The notes: generated by a model from the sequence alone, not told the origin. A stretch of 64,000 bases of DNA from LC029 sp036676475 (GCA_036676475.1 JAKFCU010000103.1:15941-79940); one strand, 5' to 3'. Counted from the stretch's first letter, positions 8,328-17,168 are shown. Numbers and translations: made by a program.

Positions 8328-8356
8328 ATTTTACCATTTTCATTATTTATTATCAA
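8328..8356 (-). promoter_or_regulatory. Sigma-A-type promoter of the peroxiredoxin gene
   Basis: On the minus strand TTGATA (8356-8351) and TAAAAT (8333-8328) are separated by 17 bp, about 58 bp before the start codon. Confidence 0.7.
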
Positions 8357-8425
8357 GTTGATAAGATTTCGTTATGTTCTGGTTGAATCAAAATAAAACA
8401 TAAAAAGGAATATTAAGCAACATAA

Positions 8426-8475
8426 TAAGAAAGCAACTAGCGTAGCTATATGCGTATAATACTTTCCGATATGTA
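8426..8475 (+). repeat. Repeat family A, copy 3
   Basis: TAAGAAAGCAACTAGCGTAG, CTATATGCGTATAATACTTTCC, then GATATGTA. It sits between the ASCH gene terminator and the peroxiredoxin promoter and does not follow a gene end on its own strand. Confidence 0.8.
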
Positions 8476-8506
8476 AAAAAGTAGAGCGTGGATGCTCTAC
8501 TTTTTC
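8476..8506 (-). terminator. Terminator of the ASCH gene
   Basis: GTAGAGC and GCTCTAC pair around GTGGAT with A- and T-runs on both sides, directly after the ASCH stop on the minus strand. Confidence 0.75.
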
Positions 8507-8510
8507 CGCC

Positions 8511-8840
8511 TTACACGGCTTTAAATTCATGTACCCAAACTTGCATATGAGGCAAGAAAGGCATTCCTGGGTGAAGAGAAAGGATGTAATTTTTATATCC
8601 TTCCATGTTGTCGTACCCTTCCTGTTGGGCATGGCTGTCTGTCATTTCACCCAAGGTTTGGGCATACACCTGGGTTACTTGAAATGTTTTGCCTTGAAGT
8701 TCAAAGGTTTCGCCCGGATCGGCATAACGGCCATTGCGGCGGGTTGCGGTTTTCTTTCCTTCAAGTACAAGCTTTATATCCTGTTCAGCAGTAATCATTC
8801 GTTCAACGGAACAGGTTTTAGGGGGCAATGTTTGAGACAT
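8511..8840 (-). CDS. ASCH-domain protein
   Basis: A 109-residue cytoplasmic protein. The core VLEGKKTATRR, followed by GETFEL and then QVTQVYAQTLGEM, matches the ASCH fold, a PUA-like beta barrel thought to bind RNA or modified nucleosides; one member is an N4-acetylcytidine amidohydrolase. Residues GKKTATRR are the family hallmark. A good site AAGGAGG precedes the start. The gene is monocistronic. No substrate can be named from sequence. Confidence 0.8.
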   Translation of the reverse strand: MSQTLPPKTCSVERMITAEQDIKLVLEGKKTATRRNGRYADPGETFELQGKTFQVTQVYAQTLGEMTDSHAQQEGYDNMEGYKNYILSLHPGMPFLPHMQVWVHEFKAV

Positions 8841-8999
8841 GAAGTAACCTCCTTGTTTTCTTTTGAGCCTATGGCTTAGTTTGTTATACCCTAAGCACTA
8901 CATTATCATATCATCACTGAAGGTGGAAAAGAAAGGTTCCTTGCTAGTGAAAGAGAGTTTCGACTTAGGGCACCAGCATACTATGAAGGAGAGACGCTT

Positions 9000-10913
9000 A
9001 TGAAAAAGCAAAATTTATCCCTTTTGAGCATCATGTTACTCATCGTTTTCCTTTTTTATGGAACAGCGATGGGCATCAGTCCCCAAATGAAGGCGGAGCA
9101 AGTCTCTTCCGTACCGCAGTATAAATCGAGAAATGATATTCCCGAGCAGTATAAATGGCGATTAGAGGATCTATATGCCAACCAGGAGGAATGGAAGAAG
9201 GATCTGAGACATGTGGAGAAGCTTGCGAATCAATTACATGACAGGTCAGGGCAATTAGGTGATTCCGCCGAAAATTTAAAAGAAGCGATTGAACTTTATA
9301 TAGAGTTGAGTCGGGTTTTTGAAAAAACCTATGCTTATGCCAAACTGTCTTTTCACACGGACAAAGGCAATTCAACCAATCAGACGTTGACAGCCCAAGC
9401 GGATGATTTATCGATCAAGATAAGTGAAAAACTCTCTTTTTTTATTCCTGAGCTGCTTAACATTTCACCGGATAAGTTACAGGAGTTTGTGGAAAATCCT
9501 GAAATGAGGGAGTATCGTCGCTGGATTGATGTTCAGGTACGTGGCAAAGATCATACCTTACCGAAGGAAATGGAGCAGATTCTGGCTAAAAGCGGTGTGC
9601 TGGCAGAAGCACCGGGAAGCATTTTCGGAATGCTTACCAAAGATTTGACTTATCCTTCCGTGAAGGATGAAAGCGGCGAAGAGGTCGTACTCACCCCTGC
9701 TAATTATAGCACCCTCATTAAAAGCGGTGACCGGGAAGTTCGTAAACGGGCGTATGATGCCTATTATAAAACGGTTCAACAGTTTCAGGACACCTTTGCT
9801 CAAGTGCTTCAGTCAGAGGTGAAGAAAAATATTTTTTATTCCAATGTAAGAAAATATCCTTCTTCTAGGGAAGCTAGCCTTGAGGTTAATCAAATTCCTA
9901 TTTCTGTTTATGATAATCTGGTGAAGACGGTGGGGGAAAGTTTGCCCTATATGCACCGGTATATTGAATTAAAGAAGCAAACCGCAAAATTAGATAAAAT
10001 GTATCTTTACGATATGTACATGCAGTTTATACGTCAAGAAAAAGAGGAATATATCTCATTTGATACGGCTAAGGAGCGGGTGAAGCAAGGCCTTTCGATT
10101 TTGGGGAAAGATTATCAGCACCTAATGGATCGTGCTTTTACGGAGCGATGGGTCGATGTTTATTACACCCCGGGCAAACGGACAGGGGCATATCAGTGGG
10201 GCGCTTATGACACTCATCCCTTCATCTTATTAAATTATCTAGGGGGAGTGGATGATATCTATACGCTGGCTCACGAGTTTGGACATGCCGCTCACTCTTA
10301 CTTTTCAAACCAAAACCAGCCATACTTGAGTGCCAGTTATCCGATTTTTACAGCCGAGGTTGCTTCTACCACTAACGAAGCCCTGCTTTTTAAAGAGATG
10401 TATGCGAAGGCGAAAAGCAAGGAAGAAAAGATCGCCATTCTAAATCAAAGATTAGAGGATTATACCGGAACCCTATTCCTGCAAACCTTGTTTGCTGAAT
10501 TCGAGCAAAAGGTCCATGAGCAGGCGGAAAAAGGGGGAGTGTTGACGGCTTCCGCATTTAAAGAAATCTATGGAGCCCTTCTGAAAAAGTATTTTGGACC
10601 GAATCTGGAGGTTGATGATGCAGCTTCCTTGGGGTGGGCTAGAATTCCCCATTTTTACCGGAATTACTACGTTTACCAATATGCAACCGGGTTTGCCGCC
10701 GCCAATGCCTTCGCACAACAAATGTGGGAAGAGGGAGACCCTGCTGTCCAACGGTATATCCAGCAATTTCTATCTGCTGGCGATTCTAAGGATCCGATTG
10801 AAATCCTGAAGGAAGCTGGGGTGGATATGAACTCTCCGGATGTCGTTCGACAGGCTCTCAAAGGCTTTAAAGAAACCCTGGATGAATTGGAGAAATTGAT
10901 GAAAGAAGGTTGA
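9000..10913 (+). CDS. Secreted oligoendopeptidase F-family metallopeptidase (M3B)
   Basis: A 637-residue zinc peptidase of the PepF family. The active site is TLAHEFGHAAHSY, with the third zinc ligand in the TAEVASTTNEAL helix. Most PepF proteins are cytoplasmic, but this one begins with MKKQNLSLLS, a hydrophobic stretch to about residue 24 and a small-residue region, which looks like a signal peptide or membrane anchor and suggests an extracytoplasmic peptidase. AAGGAGAGACG precedes ATG 9000. The stop TGA (10911-10913) lies in sequence shared with fold-back family C (GTTGACTCA). Confidence 0.92.
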   Translation: MKKQNLSLLSIMLLIVFLFYGTAMGISPQMKAEQVSSVPQYKSRNDIPEQYKWRLEDLYANQEEWKKDLRHVEKLANQLHDRSGQLGDSAENLKEAIELYIELSRVFEKTYAYAKLSFHTDKGNSTNQTLTAQADDLSIKISEKLSFFIPELLNISPDKLQEFVENPEMREYRRWIDVQVRGKDHTLPKEMEQILAKSGVLAEAPGSIFGMLTKDLTYPSVKDESGEEVVLTPANYSTLIKSGDREVRKRAYDAYYKTVQQFQDTFAQVLQSEVKKNIFYSNVRKYPSSREASLEVNQIPISVYDNLVKTVGESLPYMHRYIELKKQTAKLDKMYLYDMYMQFIRQEKEEYISFDTAKERVKQGLSILGKDYQHLMDRAFTERWVDVYYTPGKRTGAYQWGAYDTHPFILLNYLGGVDDIYTLAHEFGHAAHSYFSNQNQPYLSASYPIFTAEVASTTNEALLFKEMYAKAKSKEEKIAILNQRLEDYTGTLFLQTLFAEFEQKVHEQAEKGGVLTASAFKEIYGALLKKYFGPNLEVDDAASLGWARIPHFYRNYYVYQYATGFAAANAFAQQMWEEGDPAVQRYIQQFLSAGDSKDPIEILKEAGVDMNSPDVVRQALKGFKETLDELEKLMKEG

Positions 10914-10968
10914 CTCAAAAGGGTATGATTCCCTCTATCCGACACACGATATAGTGACATTTTCAGTG
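10910..10968 (+). repeat. Fold-back family C, half copy
   Basis: TTGACTCAAAAGGGTATGAT, then CCGACAC, ACGATATAGTGACATTT match, with few changes, the left half of the family C copy at 51373. The right half is absent and replaced by a different hairpin. Confidence 0.6.
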
Positions 10969-10990
10969 GTTTTCCCTATATCGTGTGTTT
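10942..10990. terminator. Bidirectional hairpin between pepF and the LysR gene
   Basis: CACACGATATAG and CTATATCGTGTG form a 12-bp stem with a loop of about 22 bases, then TTTTCTGTTTTT. It overlaps the 3' end of the converging LysR gene. Confidence 0.7.
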
Positions 10991-11854
10991 TCTGTTTTTA
11001 ATAAAGTGAAGCAGGGCCTGACTGGCTACAGAAAGGTAACTGTTCTTGTTCCAGGCTATGGCAAGTTGCAGAAAAGCAGGAGGTTCAAGGGAGACTGCTG
11101 TCAAATGTGGATCTGAATCGACCACCGTGCGAAGAAATAAGGTGATACCAAGCCCTTCCCTTACCAAGGATTTGATGAGGGATAGTTGATTCGAGGAAAA
11201 AGTGACATTGGGAGTAACGCCTGTAATTTTACTCGACTCCAGAATGAGATTGCGCTGAAGATATCCCTCTTTAAATAAAACCAAGGGCTCTTGAATCAAA
11301 TCACGGTAAGAGATGGAACTCTTTTCGGAAAAGGGGTGGGATAGCGGAACACAAACCACCATTTCTTCTAGTAGCAGAGGAAAATAACCCAATTGTTCTG
11401 GTGGATTATCAACAACAATAATGCCTAAATCGATCTCTTTTCGCTCAACCAATCTTTGGATTTGCATTGTTCCCTCTTCAACCACACTAATTTGTAAATG
11501 CTGATAGGATCTTTTAAATTCCTTAATGAGCGGCGGGAAAAAGTAACTGCCATACATGGAAGGAAGACCGATGCGAATTTCCCCTTTTTCCAGTCCCCGA
11601 AGTTCATTCATCTCTGTTTTCATATCGCTTACTTTGGTTAAAATCTCATGGGTATGATGGAGAAAAACGATGCCTTCCGGTGTTAGGGTAATTTGTTTCG
11701 ATGTACGGTCAATTAATGTCAATTGAAGCTCTTGTTCCAATTTTTGAATCGATTTACTGATCGCGGGCTGTGCGATGAGCAGGTTTTCTGCTGCACGGGT
11801 GAAATTCATGGTACGTGCAACCTCTAAAAAAACCTCTAATTGACGTAACTCCAT
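10976..11854 (-). CDS. LysR-family transcriptional regulator
   Basis: A 292-residue protein with the N-terminal winged helix MELRQLEVFLEVARTMNF, the recognition helix AQPAISKSIQKLEQEL (about residues 28-45) and a C-terminal effector-binding domain beginning around residue 90 (GEIRIGLPSMYGSYFFP). It is transcribed away from an MFS transporter with 122 bp between the starts, the usual arrangement for a regulator controlling its neighbour. The intergenic region holds a perfect AT-rich palindrome. The pair resembles the YybE/YybF layout of B. subtilis, but identity is not claimed. The effector is unknown. Confidence 0.9.
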   Translation of the reverse strand: MELRQLEVFLEVARTMNFTRAAENLLIAQPAISKSIQKLEQELQLTLIDRTSKQITLTPEGIVFLHHTHEILTKVSDMKTEMNELRGLEKGEIRIGLPSMYGSYFFPPLIKEFKRSYQHLQISVVEEGTMQIQRLVERKEIDLGIIVVDNPPEQLGYFPLLLEEMVVCVPLSHPFSEKSSISYRDLIQEPLVLFKEGYLQRNLILESSKITGVTPNVTFSSNQLSLIKSLVREGLGITLFLRTVVDSDPHLTAVSLEPPAFLQLAIAWNKNSYLSVASQALLHFIKNRKHTI

Positions 11855-11894
11855 GTCTATCCTCTCACTTCCATTCCTAATAGTTATAGATATG

Positions 11895-11913
11895 ATAAAT
11901 ATAATATATTTAT
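11895..11913. promoter_or_regulatory. Palindrome in the LysR/MFS divergent region
   Basis: ATAAATATAATATATTTAT is a perfect 9-1-9 inverted repeat midway between the divergent starts and is a candidate operator for the LysR protein. AT-richness makes a chance palindrome possible. Confidence 0.4.
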
Positions 11914-11976
11914 TTTATGGATAACAAGCATGTTATGATCTCTATACACAAATAGTTAGATAAAGGTGGGAAGAAA

Positions 11977-13185
11977 ATGATAGAACAAGGCACAAGAGAG
12001 TATTGGCGAGCCACCTTTGCCTTAAGCCTCGGGTCGTTTTTTGTATTTGCCATGGTGTATTTGACACAGCCTTTGCTGCCTCTGTTTACGGAAAGCTTTC
12101 AAATTACGCCGGCGTGGGCAAGTTTATCCTTATCCATCGTAACCTTTAGTATAAGTGCGGCCCTTCTTTTCTATGGTCCTTTGTCAGATGCGGTAGGAAG
12201 AAAGATCATCATGGGTTGGTCGATGTTAGGGGCGGTAATCATGACCATCATGGCCTCGATAGCCACTGATTACACCTGGCTGCTTGTCCTCAGAGCTTTG
12301 CAAGGCTTTTTTCTAGCAGGACTGCCATCGATTGCGATGGCTTATATGGGCGAAGAATTCTCGCCGAAAGCTTTAAGCTTAGGGATTGGAATGTATATCA
12401 GCGCCAACAGCCTTGGCGGATTGAGCGGAAGATTGTTCAGTGGGATGGTAGCCGATCTCTGGGGATGGAGAGCTTCATTTCTCTTCATTGGAAGCATCAG
12501 TCTTCTGTTTGTCTTATGTTTTGTATGGCTTTTGCCGCCATCCCGGCAATTTCAAAAGGTTCCCTTTCATTTAGGGCAAGCAACAAGGGCGATGGTAAGG
12601 CATTTGCGAAATCCACTGCTTAGCTTAGCCTTTTTGGTTGGGGGTCTTCATTTTTTTGTATTTTTAGGGAGCTTTAATTTTATTACCTTTCTATTAAGTG
12701 GTCCTCCTTATGGATTGTCCCCGACTTTATTGGGTCTTCTATTTTTAACCTATTTGGCGGGAACGGTCAGTTCTACCTTATCGGGAAGGCTAGCCTCGCG
12801 TTGGGGCAAAACGAATTGTCTATTGATCGGGATTATCCTCTTAGCCCTGGGAATTGTGTGTACCCTGCATTCCTCTCTGTGGGTGATTCTTTGCGGCATG
12901 CTACTAGAGAGCTTTGGCTTCTTTTTTGCCCATTCCGCTTCAACCAGCTGGGTCAATGCCCATGCCCAATTTGCTCGTGCAAGTGCATCCTCTTTATATT
13001 TGGTTTCCTATTACTTGGGTGGAAGTTTAGGCAGTGTTTATTTGGGACTATTTTGGAATGCTTGGGGATGGCCAGGGGTCGTATCGGGGTCCTTATTGAT
13101 CCTCTTGATTACTCTGGGCTGTACCCTTCGGTTGCGTCAAGCGGAAAGGAATGAATCCAGCAAACTCCTGGCCTCTCGGACCTGA
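11977..13185 (+). CDS. MFS transporter
   Basis: A 402-residue polytopic membrane protein with about 12 hydrophobic segments. The loop motif GPLSDAVGRK after the second segment and LRALQGFF in the fourth are MFS drug-proton antiporter features; TQPLLPLF in the first segment resembles the YnfM/YybF-like subgroup. It probably exports a small toxic or metabolic compound by proton antiport. GGTGGG precedes ATG 11977. Divergent linkage to the LysR gene implies regulated expression. Confidence 0.88.
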   Translation: MIEQGTREYWRATFALSLGSFFVFAMVYLTQPLLPLFTESFQITPAWASLSLSIVTFSISAALLFYGPLSDAVGRKIIMGWSMLGAVIMTIMASIATDYTWLLVLRALQGFFLAGLPSIAMAYMGEEFSPKALSLGIGMYISANSLGGLSGRLFSGMVADLWGWRASFLFIGSISLLFVLCFVWLLPPSRQFQKVPFHLGQATRAMVRHLRNPLLSLAFLVGGLHFFVFLGSFNFITFLLSGPPYGLSPTLLGLLFLTYLAGTVSSTLSGRLASRWGKTNCLLIGIILLALGIVCTLHSSLWVILCGMLLESFGFFFAHSASTSWVNAHAQFARASASSLYLVSYYLGGSLGSVYLGLFWNAWGWPGVVSGSLLILLITLGCTLRLRQAERNESSKLLASRT

Positions 13186-13236
13186 CAGAATAGGATATAA
13201 TAAAGAGAAATGCTACCGAAAAAAGCAGGTGAATGG

Positions 13237-14487
13237 ATGAGCGAAAAACCTTTCTCCCAAATAGAGTCCCTTGATTTTACGGATCTAGCTGATTTAATCA
13301 GTGAACGTGTTCATAATCCGATTACAATAGAAGATTTTAATCATCGACTAATTGCCTATAGTACACATGGAAATTGGACGGATCAAGCGAGAATGGAAAC
13401 GATTATGGGGCGGCGGGTTCCGGAAACGGTTCTCAATCGCCTATGGCAGGATGGGGTGATCCAGCAGCTGATGGGTTGTGATGATCCGATCCGAATCCAA
13501 GCGAAAAATGAGGTTGGCCTTGGGGATCGAGTCGCAATCTCCATTCGCAAGGGTCAAGGAGTCCTGGGCTATATTTGGGTTCAGGAGGTTAATCAGCCGT
13601 TAAGCGAAAAGGAGATGCAGCTCTTGCGCTTTGCGGCCAAAGGGATGATCCCTAAGCTTTACCAAAGGCAAACCAAACGTAGAATCCAACAGGAAAAGAG
13701 TAAGGAGTTCTTTTGGGAGATGCTTCTTGGTCAAGTTTCATCCCATCAAGAGATTCAAACGAAAGCCGAGGATATTGGAATTAAGCTGCCTAGGCCTTTT
13801 TCCATCTTTTTATTCGAGTCCCATTTGCCCGATTATGAATCCGTTCAGAAGGAGCTCGTCTATCTGCTCCATAACTTAAAGGATTCCTTCCCATTGACTC
13901 AGTTCCCCCTTGTCGTAACGGATCAAAGAAGGCTTGTTGTCATGGGGGGCGGAGGAGATGCTCGCTTGGATTTTCATGAGCGCTCGCAACGCTTCGTCCT
14001 CGACATTTTGCAAAGAATCCAAGACCGGTTTGGAGGGCTTCCGGTCAATGGTATGTATGGGATGGCGTATTCATCCTTTTCATTTGTTCAACTATGCTAT
14101 CATCAGGCTTTAGCCGTTCTGCGCGCAAAAAAACACCTGCCTCAAGAGATGAAAGGGATTTTTGGCTATGATGATTTAGGCATCTATCGGTTGCTTCCCT
14201 CCTTTGTGGAAAAAAATGAAGCGGAAAGCTACGTTAACTACCGGTTAGAAAAACTTATCCGCTATGACAAGGATAACCAAAGCCATCTCTTACAAACGCT
14301 AGAGGTGTATTTAGACTGTGTGGGTCGCGTCAATGTTGCTTCGCAATATTTGCATATTCACCCTAATACTTTGGCCTATCGACTAAGAAGAATTACCGAA
14401 GTGTCAGGGCTTAACCTGGATGATCCCAATCAGCGGATTTCTATGTTTATCGATTTAAAACTGATGAAGCTTTCGCTTTTGCAATAG
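13237..14487 (+). CDS. adeR: PucR-type transcriptional activator of ald (AdeR-like)
   Basis: A 416-residue regulator from ATG 13237, behind AGGTGA; an upstream in-frame ATG at 13210 lacks a site. An N-terminal sensory region precedes a GGDEF-like middle domain, and the C-terminal PucR helix-turn-helix is visible as RVNVASQYLHIHPNTLAYRL. B. subtilis AdeR, of the same family and also next to ald, activates alanine dehydrogenase. The gene order regulator-then-ald is the same here, with a terminator and a perfect palindrome between them. Assignment rests on family plus context. Confidence 0.82.
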   Translation: MSEKPFSQIESLDFTDLADLISERVHNPITIEDFNHRLIAYSTHGNWTDQARMETIMGRRVPETVLNRLWQDGVIQQLMGCDDPIRIQAKNEVGLGDRVAISIRKGQGVLGYIWVQEVNQPLSEKEMQLLRFAAKGMIPKLYQRQTKRRIQQEKSKEFFWEMLLGQVSSHQEIQTKAEDIGIKLPRPFSIFLFESHLPDYESVQKELVYLLHNLKDSFPLTQFPLVVTDQRRLVVMGGGGDARLDFHERSQRFVLDILQRIQDRFGGLPVNGMYGMAYSSFSFVQLCYHQALAVLRAKKHLPQEMKGIFGYDDLGIYRLLPSFVEKNEAESYVNYRLEKLIRYDKDNQSHLLQTLEVYLDCVGRVNVASQYLHIHPNTLAYRLRRITEVSGLNLDDPNQRISMFIDLKLMKLSLLQ

Positions 14488-14533
14488 AAGGGCAAGATAA
14501 TAGGGTGTATCGTCCTATTATCTTGCCCTTTTT
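14488..14533 (+). terminator. Terminator after the adeR-like gene
   Basis: AAGGGCAAGATAATAGG and CCTATTATCTTGCCCTT form a 17-bp stem around GTGTATCGT, ending in a T run. Confidence 0.88.
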
Positions 14534-14553
14534 GTGGAAATCCACAAAAAGGG
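14526..14553. promoter_or_regulatory. Candidate AdeR operator upstream of ald
   Basis: Arms CCCTTTTTGTGGA and its exact complement are separated only by AA (centre 14539.5). The left arm shares bases with the preceding terminator. A TATAAT at 14602-14607, with no good -35, puts the expected transcription start near 14614, so the palindrome centre is about 74 bp upstream, a sensible place for an activator. AdeR use of this site is inference. Confidence 0.6.
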
Positions 14554-14659
14554 GTTGGAAATTTTAAAATTATACATAAGGTGAAGAAAAAAGCGAAGCC
14601 TTATAATAATACTATAAACTGAAAAAATTCAGGTAGGCATTTAAGGAGCTGAGCAAATT

Positions 14660-15793
14660 ATGATTATTGGAATTCCCAAAGAGATTAAAAATAACGAAAA
14701 TCGTGTAGGACTTACCCCTGCGGGTGTTACTGCATTTAAACATAATGGACATGACGTTTGGATAGAGACCAATGCCGGTATGGGAAGCGGATTTACCGAT
14801 GAAGATTATCAGGCGGTTGGTGCGAAAATAGTTTCAACAGCAAAAGAAGCCTGGTCTGCAGATATGGTGATTAAAGTAAAGGAACCGCTACTTGAGGAAT
14901 ACGGATATTTCCGTGAAGGACTTGTGCTTTACACCTACCTCCATCTTGCACCGGAGCCTGAGCTGACGAAAGCCTTAGTGGATAAAAAAGTAGTTTCCAT
15001 TGCCTATGAAACGATTCAATTGGATAATGGTTCTTTACCGCTATTAACTCCGATGAGTGAAGTGGCAGGAAGAATGTCCATTCAAATTGGGGCTCAATTC
15101 CTGGAAAAATCCAAAGGTGGAAAAGGGGTCCTGCTAGGCGGAGTACCGGGAGTTGCACCAGCGGAAGTCGTCATTATCGGCGGCGGTATTGTTGGAACGA
15201 ACGCGGCAAAAATGGCTATAGGTCTTGGTGCTAGTGTCACGCTTGTCGATATTAATGCAGACCGTCTGCGTCAATTAGATGATATGTTCCAAGGTCGCCT
15301 CAAAACATTAATGTCTAACAGCTATAATATTGCCGAAGCTGTTAAGAAAACGGATCTGCTTGTTGGCGCTGTTCTCATTCCGGGAGCCCGGGCACCGCGT
15401 TTGGTCACGGAGGAAATGGTGAAAACCATGCAGCCTGGATCTGTGATCGTTGACGTGGCTATTGACCAAGGCGGTTCCATTGAAACCATTGATCGTATCA
15501 CGACACACAGTAATCCAACCTACGTGAAACACGGCGTTCTCCATTATGCCGTTGCCAATATGCCTGGCGCCGTAGCGCGTACCTCCACATTGGCTTTGAC
15601 TAACGTAACGGTGCCTTACGGGGTGCAGATTGCCAATAAAGGCTGGCAACAAGCTTCTTTAGATAATAAAGCTCTGGCGAAGGGAATTAACGTGGTAGAT
15701 GGTAAAGTCACCTTCAAAGCGGTTGCAGAAGCACATGGCTATACTTATGTATCGATAGATACGATTTTAAATGGAGAAAAAGCGTCTGTTTAA
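14660..15793 (+). CDS. ald: Alanine dehydrogenase
   Basis: A 377-residue NAD-dependent enzyme interconverting L-alanine with pyruvate and ammonia, used for alanine catabolism and during sporulation. Marks are GIPKEIKNNENRVGLTP at the start, the catalytic Lys in MVIKVKEP and His in YLHLAPEPEL, the NAD fold GGGIVGTNAAKMA, and NMPGAVARTST. AAGGAGCTGAG precedes the ATG. It is preceded by its probable activator gene and followed by a terminator, so it is monocistronic. Confidence 0.97.
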   Translation: MIIGIPKEIKNNENRVGLTPAGVTAFKHNGHDVWIETNAGMGSGFTDEDYQAVGAKIVSTAKEAWSADMVIKVKEPLLEEYGYFREGLVLYTYLHLAPEPELTKALVDKKVVSIAYETIQLDNGSLPLLTPMSEVAGRMSIQIGAQFLEKSKGGKGVLLGGVPGVAPAEVVIIGGGIVGTNAAKMAIGLGASVTLVDINADRLRQLDDMFQGRLKTLMSNSYNIAEAVKKTDLLVGAVLIPGARAPRLVTEEMVKTMQPGSVIVDVAIDQGGSIETIDRITTHSNPTYVKHGVLHYAVANMPGAVARTSTLALTNVTVPYGVQIANKGWQQASLDNKALAKGINVVDGKVTFKAVAEAHGYTYVSIDTILNGEKASV

Positions 15794-15798
15794 TTTAT

Positions 15799-15829
15799 CA
15801 AACCTCGACTTGATCGAGGTTTTTTTCGT
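15799..15829 (+). terminator. Terminator of ald
   Basis: AAACCTCGA and TCGAGGTTT pair around CTTGA and are followed by a T run. Confidence 0.85.
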
Positions 15830-15905
15830 ATAATTTAGAGGGCTTAAAGAAATAGTCGATTAACTGTACCTAAAGAATTATGGTCCCCAAGGGGGCATGG
15901 GTGGA

Positions 15906-16088
15906 TAACCGGAAATTTTCCGATTAAATTCCACAAATTGGTCAATGTATGTGTTTAGTCGGAATTTCTCCGGTTAGAAGGGCGAAACGGGCACTTTCGT
16001 AGAAAAATAGAGCTTCTTATCGGAAAAATTCCGGTTACATGATTGCGTTCGTGTCCATTTTTGAATTTAATCGGAAATATTCCGATAA
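15906..16088. repeat. Family B array 1: four 21-bp palindromes at whole-turn spacing
   Basis: Four imperfect palindromes of the type TAATCGGAAAAATTCCGATT start at 15906, 15956, 16017 and 16068. Start-to-start distances are 50, 61 and 51 bp, close to 5, 6 and 5 helical turns. Spacers of 29, 40 and 30 bp differ from each other but resemble, in reverse complement, the spacers of array 2 at 44715. It fills the gap between ald and yigZ; nothing else was seen there apart from an isolated TAACCGGGG half near 16128. Confidence 0.85.
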
Positions 16089-16220
16089 AGGAGCCCCTGT
16101 CAGCATGGATTTATAGAAGCTAATCCTTAACCGGGGCTATTTATGGAGTAATTTACTGAAGGATCGTTCTTTTCCAATAATTGATAGTCCATGATCGTGA
16201 ATTAAGGAGTGAAAAAAAGA

Positions 16221-16877
16221 TTGCTTAAGCGATATTTTACCGTAGAAGGCTATGGGGAAACGGAGATTGAAATCAATCGATCCCGCTTTATCGGATATGT
16301 GCAGAGAACGGAATCAGAAGAAGAAGCTCAAGCCTTTATTGCCTCGATTAAGAAAAAGCATTGGGATGCTACACATAATTGTTCAGCTTATTTGATTGGA
16401 GAGAATGATCAAATCCAAAAGGCAGATGATGACGGAGAACCAAGCGGAACCGCTGGCAAGCCTATTCTAGAAGTATTGAAAAAGAATAAGGTGAAGGATA
16501 CAGTGGTTGTCGTCACGCGCTACTTTGGCGGAGTTAAGCTAGGGGCTGGAGGCTTGATTCGAGCCTATGGAAAAGGCGCATCAGCTGCTCTCAAAGCGGG
16601 AAATATGGTGGAACGGGTTCTCCATGATACATTACTATTTGGAATCGATTATACCTTTTTAGGAAAAGTGGAAAATGAATTGCGTGGCAGAGAAGAATAT
16701 AGGATTGAAAACATTGCCTATCTGGATACGGTAACGGTCACCGTATTGGTGGAGTCGGAAAAAGAAGCCCCCTTGATTGAATGGATGAAGGATGTAACAA
16801 GCGGTCAAGTAAAAATTTCTCCAGGAGACCCGAAATATATTGAATTTCCTCGTGAGGTAAAAGATACATCTGAATGA
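16221..16877 (+). CDS. YigZ/IMPACT-family protein (YvyE-like)
   Basis: A 218-residue protein from TTG 16221, chosen because the N terminus (MLKRYFTV) then matches the Bacillus YvyE start and AAGGAG lies 11 bases upstream; GTG 16209 overlaps that site. The IMPACT domain is clear: SRFIGYVQRTESEEEA, DATHNCSAY, DDDGEPSGTAGKP and VTRYFGGVKLGAGGLIRAYG. The C-terminal third is the DUF1949 ferredoxin-like domain. Relatives are implicated in translation control or RNA binding, but the biochemical function is not settled. Confidence 0.93.
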   Translation: MLKRYFTVEGYGETEIEINRSRFIGYVQRTESEEEAQAFIASIKKKHWDATHNCSAYLIGENDQIQKADDDGEPSGTAGKPILEVLKKNKVKDTVVVVTRYFGGVKLGAGGLIRAYGKGASAALKAGNMVERVLHDTLLFGIDYTFLGKVENELRGREEYRIENIAYLDTVTVTVLVESEKEAPLIEWMKDVTSGQVKISPGDPKYIEFPREVKDTSE

Positions 16878-17009
16878 TCATCTTGGGGAACACTAAGATA
16901 TATACGAATAAAAGTTTTTTTAAAAAACAGTTTACTCTTTGGCCTAAAAATCTTAAAATAGAGTTGTGTGTTTTCATGGACAAGTGCTATGGATGGAGAG
17001 GTGATTCAA

Positions 17010-17165
17010 ATGGTCATGCTATTGATTTTGGCTGCGGTTACCCTGCTTTGCGGATATGGAATTTTGCAAACCAAAAAACAAGGAAATGTTTTTGGCGTTG
17101 CGTTTTCATTCGTATCCTTTTTAACTTTTGCTTTTACCACTGTTTTAGCATTCACCATGATGTAG
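17010..17165 (+). CDS. Small membrane protein, DUF2759-like
   Basis: A 51-residue protein from ATG 17010, placed nine bases after GGAGAGGTG. Two hydrophobic segments (VMLLILAAVTLLCGYGIL and VAFSFVSFLTFAFTTVLAF) are separated by a short basic loop, as in the DUF2759 (YqgW-type) proteins of Bacillus. A terminator follows. Function is unknown. Confidence 0.65.
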   Translation: MVMLLILAAVTLLCGYGILQTKKQGNVFGVAFSFVSFLTFAFTTVLAFTMM

Positions 17166-17168
17166 AGA

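Noticed and set aside
8290..8380. PerR or Fur box before the peroxiredoxin gene
   Set aside because: TGATAATAAATAATG has AT-rich resemblance only and no full dyad.
15906..16088. Family B palindromes with 29-40-bp intervals as a mini CRISPR
   Set aside because: Repeats are only 21 bp and imperfect, intervals differ in length, the intervals themselves are homologous to those of array 2, and no cas genes are present.
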